NCBI GenBank assembly: GCA_037179385.1
Contig: CM074180.1
Coordinates: 31,167,455 to 31,231,454, forward strand
Source of the DNA: Holothuria scabra
Lineage: Eukaryota > Echinodermata > Holothuroidea > Aspidochirotida > Holothuriidae
Length of the DNA: 64,000 nucleotides
Direction: 5' to 3'
Translations under genes and position numbers: made by a program
In this document: in pieces, positions 57,740-64,000 of the stretch
Layout of the letters: every line of letters starts with the position of its first letter
Numbering within the stretch: position 1 is the stretch's first letter
The notes under the pieces: generated by a model
Told to the model about the DNA's origin: nothing
Databases searched by the model: none
What the model saw: only the letters and a program-made list of their open reading frames with translations

Positions 57740-58960
57740 AATTGCCAATCAGGGGTGGCGCGAGGATTTGCCCTACTGGTAGGGGGCCAAGTTCCCCGAC
57801 CTGAGGAGACCAGCATTTCGAAGCCTAGACTAAGGTGATAAGTTATTACCGGCGGGACGCCACTTGACAGAATTTGAGCTTTCTTTTTTTTCTAAAAGTC
57901 CCCTCGACTCTCTGGCGAAGAGCCAAGGGGCAAAAACCAATTACATTTACTCCCGGAGGAGTTCTGCCCCTTTAAGGAGCTAAACTTCCCAAATGAACAA
58001 GTACGCCCTCTACAGGGCAAACATGTGTGGTCCTGCTCTAGTCTGGCTGAGTAGAACAGAAGCCACACCCTGGATGCAGTTTAACGTCGTGCCCATTGCT
58101 TTCTTTTTAAAAAAATATATAAAAGTCCGGGGCTTTTTTTTAACTTTTACTTTTGGAAGACGTTGGTTTTTGTTACGACCATTGAAAATCGAGGTTTCTA
58201 TTGAAGAAACTGCCCTCAAAATAAAAAATGTTACATGAGCGACAGCTGAAATTCGTTTGGGATTACGCATTTTATTGTAGGCCTTCCGTACTCGGGCTCT
58301 CAGCCGAAACTGTCTTTTGCTAGATGCTATTGAAAAATGTTAAGTTAATAGCATTAATTAAGTGATTTGCCTTTCGAGGGCAAAATTAAACTGAATTTTG
58401 GGGTCGGATTGATCAAAGTTGACAAGGGTTTTTGATTATTGATTGAAATATTAAGAAATCTGAAGCTTATATTGAAGAGAAAATTGAAATATTATGACTG
58501 ATTTTGGAGGGCACCTCAGTTCTCAAGGGAAAATTCAAGTAAGTCCCCCGGCCATTTGTAGTTTGACACAGGTTATTAAGTGCAAGTTAAGTCCCTCGGA
58601 CTGTCATCAATATATTTTGCGATTAATGCGGCATGTTCTAGTGTTAATATCATGAGCATTTGGTTCTTGAAAAGTACACAACTTCTACACGCGCTTTTGC
58701 CCACAGTTACTTTGATTGAAAAAAAGTATAGCAATCAGCCCGTTGAGTCAACAGGCCAATGCTGGGGTAATCTTACGTACCGAACTCCACTACATTAAAT
58801 CGGTAAAATTAAAAAGGATATCTTGCCATTAATTTGTCATTTCGACCCGTAAATATGTTGGGAATCGCTTTCCCTATTGACGGTGATGATCTTTTTTGGC
58901 TAAATTTTTGCCAAAGCTGTCCCTTCTAAAAAGTTGTTTACGTCTGTGGTCCTCAAGAAA
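57740..58960. other. unassigned sequence upstream of PDCD2
   Basis: AGGGGTGGCGCGAGGATTT at about 57751 resembles a DNA-transposon terminus, but no partner end is found. An 81-codon reading frame (57993-58238) is not recognised. CpG is more frequent than in the gene bodies. Confidence 0.35.
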
Positions 58961-58964
58961 TCTC

Positions 58965-59195
58965 ACTCCTGTAGGTCTTAGTATTATTGTAAAGACTCTT
59001 GCCTTATCACAACTGATTTCTATTCTTAGTATTGCCAAATCCCCCTCAAGTTTTTATAAAGGAAGTTGAAAGTGTAATTTCCAATTTTATATGGTCAGGT
59101 AATCCTGTCAAAATTAAACGTAAAACCCTATTTAATAGTAGCCTACAAATCGAGAAAGATTCAAAATGAAAGATATTAAGGCCTATCTACTCCAC
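58965..59195 (+). pseudogene. L1/Tx1-like LINE ORF2 fragment
   Basis: Frames give VKTLALSQLISIL, then after a one-base shift LPNPPQVFIKEVES, NFIWSGNPVKIKRKTL and, after another shift, MKDIKAYL. This is the block after the reverse transcriptase domain in L1 and Tx1 clade elements (typical NFIWxGKPxKIKR). It is inactive. Confidence 0.65.
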
Positions 59196-59580
59196 TGCCT
59201 TCAGTGATGTACATCTTACTAAAGGGACTGTCAGTATAAACGACTCGTCTTTTAATTCTAATAGATAACATAACAGGCTGAAGGGCAAAGGAGGGCCAAG
59301 GCCCCATAAGATGCCCTGAAGTCCAGGCCCTAATAATTTTTGGCTCATTGAAGATCCTATGCCAGAGTGAGCGTGGATGAACACCGGCGAACTTCGCCTT
59401 CTCTTTTCGACTAGTGCTCAGAGGTAACGAGGGAGGCGTGTACTAATCCCAATCCTGCTCCCGGGACCGCCATTCAACGTCCCCATCCGACGGACGTGAG
59501 CGTATCCCCAGTACGGTCTTTAGCCACTTTCCCAAAGGCTGGAGGGGGTGGAGGTGATCAATGCTACTCGATTTTATTAA
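59196..59580. other. unassigned, GC- and CpG-richer stretch
   Basis: 59395-59545 is markedly richer in GC than its surroundings, with CGTCC and GGACG words in inverted order. No ORF or RNA gene is recognised. Confidence 0.35.
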
Positions 59581-60097
59581 TACCCCCATCACACTGAGAC
59601 TACGTCAATGGATTTCCCGCTACGTCAATCAAAAAACGCTGAAACGCAGCAGGAACTCCTAGAAATCTCCAAGGACGTGATGAGAACTTTCACGAATGCG
59701 ATGTGATCTCCGAGGTCTCCAGAGGCAAAGTTTCTGCTACGTGGACTTTGAACATGTTCAAAACCCACGTAGCATCGACGTAGCCCAAACAATACGCAGT
59801 AAAGGCCTACTAACAACGCCATGTGCGTAACATAGCCGTATTGGACACTTAGTTTTGACGGTTAGAACGTAGTAACAACCCAACGGCCACTTCGCCAGTG
59901 TCTTGCGCTCCTAGTACGCGTTGTCATGTGGTAGTACGTCCTACCTCTCGATGGAGCTAGGTTCATCCTTCGTTACAGAAGACTGCCTTACGTACGTTCA
60001 TTAAACATTCCAGAAACGTCAATGAAGTTCAAACAAAGACATAGTAACGTTCTCATCACTCAGTATCAGTTCTCTTCAAATATGAATGTTAACAGAC

Positions 60098-60302
60098 CAG
60101 TGGCGTAGCCACGGTGGTGGTCTTTGTGGTTTAAAACCACTCCCCCCCCCCTCCCATGACCCAACCTTGCAATACAAAATACACCAAAAACAGTTTTTTT
60201 CCTCTCTATCCTTAGACTTTTCCCTCATGACGTTCCCTAACCCTCTCCCCATGACACCACCCCAAACCAACCCCCCACAACACAATCCTGACTACGCTAC
60301 TG
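60098..60302. mobile_element. MITE with CAGTGGCGTAG termini, nested
   Basis: 205 bp; left CAGTGGCGTAGCC, right inverted CAGTAGCGTAGTC. The C- and A-rich interior is related to 37065-37255. CAG termini suggest hAT. The 8-bp flanks (TAACAGAC, AAATACAA) match poorly. Confidence 0.6.
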
Positions 60303-60439
60303 AAATACAAAATAATTTGATTTTTCAGCAGTTTTCTGCGCACTTGAATCAGCAGATTCTAGACTGACAATTTGGACTGCTAATTATGAGAACAAAAATG
60401 AGAAGGGAATCAAAATCATGTTGGGTGCCCACTGGCTGC

Positions 60440-61505
60440 ATGCCATCATGACCGACTGCTTGCTGAACTAAGAATGGAGTATCAAAAATCATATTTTCTT
60501 TTTCTGAGAATGTCTCCTGACATGTTTGATGAATTGTTGAATAGAGTTTTTCCTAGTATATCCAACCAAGACACTAACTGTAGGGAGGCTTTGTAATCCG
60601 GCCTAAAATTTGCTGCAACTATATGTCACTTGGCATCCGGGGATAAGTACCCAACCCTTCAGTATGATTTCAGGGTTGCACGCAACACTAACTCCATTTT
60701 TATACTAGAAGTCTGCCTTGCGATACTGATGTATTAAAGGAAGAAGTTATCTCCTGTCCAGTAACACCAAGTGAATGACGTCTAATTGCTGATGAATTTT
60801 CGAAAAATTGGAATGTCCCGCTTGGTTTTTCTGCCATTGATGGAAAACATATTGCTCTTAGAAAGCACCTGGCCCGGGTTCCTTGTATTTCATTTATAAG
60901 GATTTCTTTTCCGTAGTTTTGATGTCTTTAGTTGAAGCGGATTACATAGTTGTGTGGATAGACGCTGGTGGGTATGGGTCGATGTCTAATGCACAGATTT
61001 ACAACGATTCGGAACTGAAAGGAGTGTTTAGAAAATGGAACAATTTGATTTCCAGATCCCGAAACCATGCCCAATGATGATCGAGACATGCCATTATTCC
61101 TCTTGGGTGACGACGCCTTTGGCGGGACTCAGAACCTACCTACTGAAGCCATTTTCCAACAGAGGACTGACTGAAGAAGAATTAATAGCCAACTACAGAA
61201 TATCCAGGGGTAGAAGATGGTAAAAATGGATTCGGAATACTTGCTCTGCGATGAGAGTTACTCCCATCACTTTACGGCAAGGTCCAGATATAGTCAGACT
61301 TATCGTTGAGACTTGTGTGTTTCTTCACAACCTTATGAGGATAATATATCGTACATTGCAGAATGCTCAACTTGACATAGAAGATGATGACCATAATGTT
61401 ATCCCAAGGGTGTGGAGAAAAACTATCAACCTGCAGGACCTTAATGTAGTTGCGGGCCAAATAGGAATACAATTGCAGCAAAGAGGGAGAGACAGCATTT
61501 GAAGT
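60440..61505 (+). pseudogene. HARBI1-type (Harbinger) transposase pseudogene
   Basis: Recognisable in broken frames: [125 protein letters not shown]-like LHNLMRIIYRTLQNAQLD and LQDLNVVAGQ. The family's DDE nuclease positions are represented by IDGKH and the WID/GD region, but stops and shifts occur throughout and the segment after ISRGRR is scrambled. The fragments from 60883 on are the best preserved. Confidence 0.8.
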
Positions 61506-62275
61506 TAAACTTCATTAGCGCAGCAGGATCTGTGAGGTATTATGATAAGATTCTCTCAACAAGCTCCAACATGAATTCTGAACAAAAAGTTTAAGGAGGA
61601 AACTCAGGCTATCGAAATCGATATTTATCAAGATATGCATGGGCGAGTTATTTCTATAGGCCCATCTTGGGCATGGACCATTGGTATTGATTGTTTTGTT
61701 CCTGATGCATGCTTTGATCCTTTAATCTCATTTAAATTTACGAACATTACAATGAAAATAAGGTCAGATAGATATGATGTTTCAAAAACTTTATTTTAAT
61801 AATATAAATACATGTATTTAAATCAGCTTTATGCATGCTCAATAAAACGTGTAATTGTTATCCCAAGAGAGTGGAAAAAACTGTAGTGGTAGGCCTATGT
61901 GCCAAATAGGAATACCACTGCAGTTAAGAGGCAGGTTTATTTTTTGAATTTCAATAGCCTTGCTGGACAGGGCCTTGGCATGATATAATGATAACGTTCT
62001 CTCAAACGTTAGTTTTGAACTAAAAGGTCCCACAAGTGCAGTTTATCTGTGACTCCCTAAATCACCACGATTTGGTTTATTGTAAGTGCCAAACACATGT
62101 GAAAGGAATTAAGCTGAACGAATTCGATATTTATGAAGATATGAAGGAGTTATTTTTATAGGTCCATTTTAGACCGGGACCATTTGTATTGATTCTTGTT
62201 TCTGATCTATACTTTGATCCTTTAATCCCACTGAAATTTTTAAAAATAACAATGAAAATATCGTCAAAAGAATAA
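61398..62275. repeat. direct duplication of the Harbinger 3' region (period about 460)
   Basis: TTATCCCAAG at about 61398 and 61858 start co-linear copies that share GCCAAATAGGAATAC, GCATGATATAATGATAA-like and GATATTTAT-AAGATATG blocks, and both end TTTGATCCTTTAATC near 61730 and 62228. The divergence shows the duplication is old. Confidence 0.7.
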
Positions 62276-62860
62276 ATTTCATGTTAACTTTTGAATCATA
62301 TATTTGTATGGGTTTAATTGAATCAGCTTTATGTATTTTCATGAAACAAAAACGGTGATAATACTGTGGTCGAAATACTGTTGACGTAGGAACAACGAGT
62401 CTCGAGCAGCGTGAACGCAGTGGAGGCGTACGGGAAACGAACCAGACGTCGCGCACGCTGCATCCTGCGGGTAGATAGAACCGAGTGGTTACCCCGAAAA
62501 CGCCATGGGAAACCCATGAATGCAACAGCAACGTAGAAAGTTCTTAGCAAGAACGTGGCGTGAATGGGACAATTTTCCAATTTCCTTGGATTCCTCGGAG
62601 ACCAAGAAGTTGCTGCGACGTTTTGTTGGTTTTTCCGAAAATCCGAGAGCGTAGCGTGATCTTCGTCCAGTGTGATGAGGGCTTAACGCTACCAGGAATG
62701 TCACTTAAGGCGTCTGTCCCCAAGTGTCAGACTGGCACAATTAGCCAGTGATATGGAGCCAGATTTCACTAAGCCATGATTCATTCAAAAGAAGTCCTGA
62801 ACACGACGTGAGAAACAAGAATCACTAAATATTGTGTCCAGCAGGGTACCTAGACTTTTC

Positions 62861-62879
62861 CCGGGGGGGGGGGGGGGGG
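62861..62879 (+). repeat. poly-G run
   Basis: An uninterrupted run of about 19 G residues after CCC, with likely length variation. Confidence 0.9.
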
Positions 62880-62904
62880 AAGCATCCATGTATTCCTACT
62901 TTTT

Positions 62905-63480
62905 TAAAACCGTTGCACATTTCAGTGAATGGTAAGTAGGTGCAACTTGAGGCACGGGGGGTGGGTTCCCAAAGCCAAATCCCACCCAGGCTCGTTCAAA
63001 AACCGCGCCGCCTGCTTTTTACCTGCTAAAACGGACATGGCAAGGCCAACTACACGGGATAACATATGGTCAACAATCAAAATACCGAACACGAAGGACA
63101 CCATCGCAAGCTCGAAACCAAAAAGCTACACAGAATTCTCCATCCAAATACCTTGAATGACCTTGAAGAATCCAAAAACTTTTCAAACCACACTTCCGAG
63201 TCAACGATCCTTCACTTCCTTTTGTGTAGCCCTACACCTGACTGCACCAACTCAATGTACATCATTTCAGGTCTAAATTCTCGGGTATGTTCGCAGTCTG
63301 GCTCTACAAGTACAGCTGTGTCAAGAACTTGGATAAAAAAAGTTAACATCCATTTATCCCTCAAAGCTTCCCCAGATACCTTAAATGTACCGGACCAGCT
63401 TTACGTGTGCAGATGCCAGCTAAAATTTCCCTCTAAATATGGAAATCTCCCTTTCCATACAAAGACGTAGAAAGTCTCTA
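62905..63480 (+). other. unassigned region with a 134-codon reading frame
   Basis: The longest frame (63066-63470) starts MVNNQNTEHEGHH and has several Cys and Ser/Thr residues, but I recognise no domain, signal peptide or splice context. The two other frames are open for shorter spans. It may be a repeat-derived or chance ORF. Confidence 0.25.
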
Positions 63481-63514
63481 CAAGTAAAGGTACAAAATTT
63501 GGATCATGGTGATG

Positions 63515-64000
63515 CTTCTTCAATTCAAAATAAATTTCTCGAAAAAACAAGCCTCGAAAAAATAGGCCTATTTCTGGAAAAAACAACAATCCAAAATAAA
63601 TTTCTCGAAGAAAGAAGAGCTTCAAAATATATTTCTCGAAAAAACAAAAATTTAAAATAAATTTCTCGAAAAAACAAGCCTCCACAATATAGGCCTATTT
63701 CTCGAAAAAAAAAAAGAATCCAAAATAAATTTTTCGAAGAAAGAAGAGCTTCAAAATATGTTTCTCGAAAAAACAAAAATTTAAAATAAATTTCTCGAAA
63801 AAACAAGATCGTTAAAATACATTTCTAAAAAAAAAAAAAAAATATTCAAAGTATATTTCTCGAAAAAGCAAGAGTTCCAAAATATGTTCCTCGAAAAAAC
63901 AAGAATCTAAAATTTATTTCTCGGAAAACAAGAGTTTCAAAATATATTTCTCGAAAAACAAAGATTTCAAATAATTTTCTCGAAAAAGCAAGAGTTCAAA
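63515..64000. repeat. AT-rich minisatellite of 30-33 bp units with TTCTCGAA core, runs off window
   Basis: TTCTCGAA or close variants recur at 63536, 63572, 63602, 63633, 63663, 63699, 63730, 63762 and on to about 63979, about fifteen times. They are separated by AAAACAAGAGTTTCAAAATAT-like spacers shortened or varied per unit. Reading frames on either strand are artefacts of the repeat. Confidence 0.85.

Larger units (their letters stand above)
59583..62684 (+). mobile_element. decayed PIF/Harbinger transposon, about 3.1 kb, both termini visible
   Basis: The left terminus CCCCCATCACACTG (from about 59583) is matched in inverse orientation by CAGTGTGATGAGGG (62669-62682). A TAA lies just outside on each side when read inward, compatible with the 3-bp TWA target of Harbinger elements. 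Subterminal zones are rich in ACGT and CpG. Inside are a nested hAT-like MITE, a wrecked transposase and a duplicated 3' segment. No second (Myb-like) ORF was found. Confidence 0.65.

Noticed and set aside
62169..62531. 120-codon - strand frame across the Harbinger right end
   Set aside because: It covers the transposon terminus and duplicated segment; no domain is recognised and the frame is not conserved in the duplicate.
63525..63806. 93-codon - strand frame rich in FFREIYF repeats
   Set aside because: It is a translation of the TTCTCGAA minisatellite; every frame is open because the repeat lacks stop codons.

Overview
This is animal (metazoan) nuclear DNA. It is AT-rich, with spliced genes, long introns and a dense load of decayed mobile elements. 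The repeat spectrum (tRNA-derived SINEs, CR1/L2-like and L1/Tx1-like LINE fragments, hAT, Harbinger and TTAA-target MITEs, and Helentron-like elements with internal tandem repeats) resembles that of marine invertebrates. An echinoderm or other invertebrate deuterostome is my best guess, but no feature fixes the phylum.

Two cellular genes converge tail to tail. On the + strand, nine exons from 1072 to 43017 encode the last 553 residues of a polypeptide N-acetylgalactosaminyltransferase most like GALNT7. The N-terminal membrane anchor lies left of the window. All nine exons have consensus splice sites and compatible phases, and both the catalytic domain and the ricin-type lectin domain are present. 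On the - strand, four exons from 57255 down to 51217 encode a complete 344-residue PDCD2, with a MYND zinc finger and the PDCD2 C-terminal domain. Its start codon lies inside a YY1-type motif. The two products are not expected to act together: GALNT7 works in the Golgi on mucin-type O-glycans, and PDCD2 is a nuclear/cytoplasmic factor of small ribosomal subunit assembly.

Layout: 1-1071, 3' part of a Helentron-like repeat and intron sequence; 1072-43017, GALNT7 with introns of up to 15 kb full of MITEs, SINEs and LINE remnants; 31889-35854, a Helentron-like element inside GALNT7 intron 5; 43018-51216, intergenic repeats including a second large Helentron-like element (47552-49923) and a (TATAG)n microsatellite; 51217-57255, PDCD2; 57256-64000, transposon graveyard with an L1-like LINE scrap, a roughly 3.1 kb decayed Harbinger element with terminal inverted repeats, and a TTCTCGAA minisatellite running off the window.

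The most notable signal is the Helentron-like family. Its core is a constant 145-bp tandem unit. Most units carry four nuclear-receptor half-sites in one orientation, spaced 1, 4 and 4 bases (DR1-DR4-DR4). Two subfamilies have different subterminal inverted repeats, but in each the 5' and 3' copies still match one another. Three insertions have clear flanking target duplications (2364-2954, 15592-15779 and 44495-44679). Calls rest on reading the sequence, on splice-frame consistency and on remembered family motifs; no database search was run.
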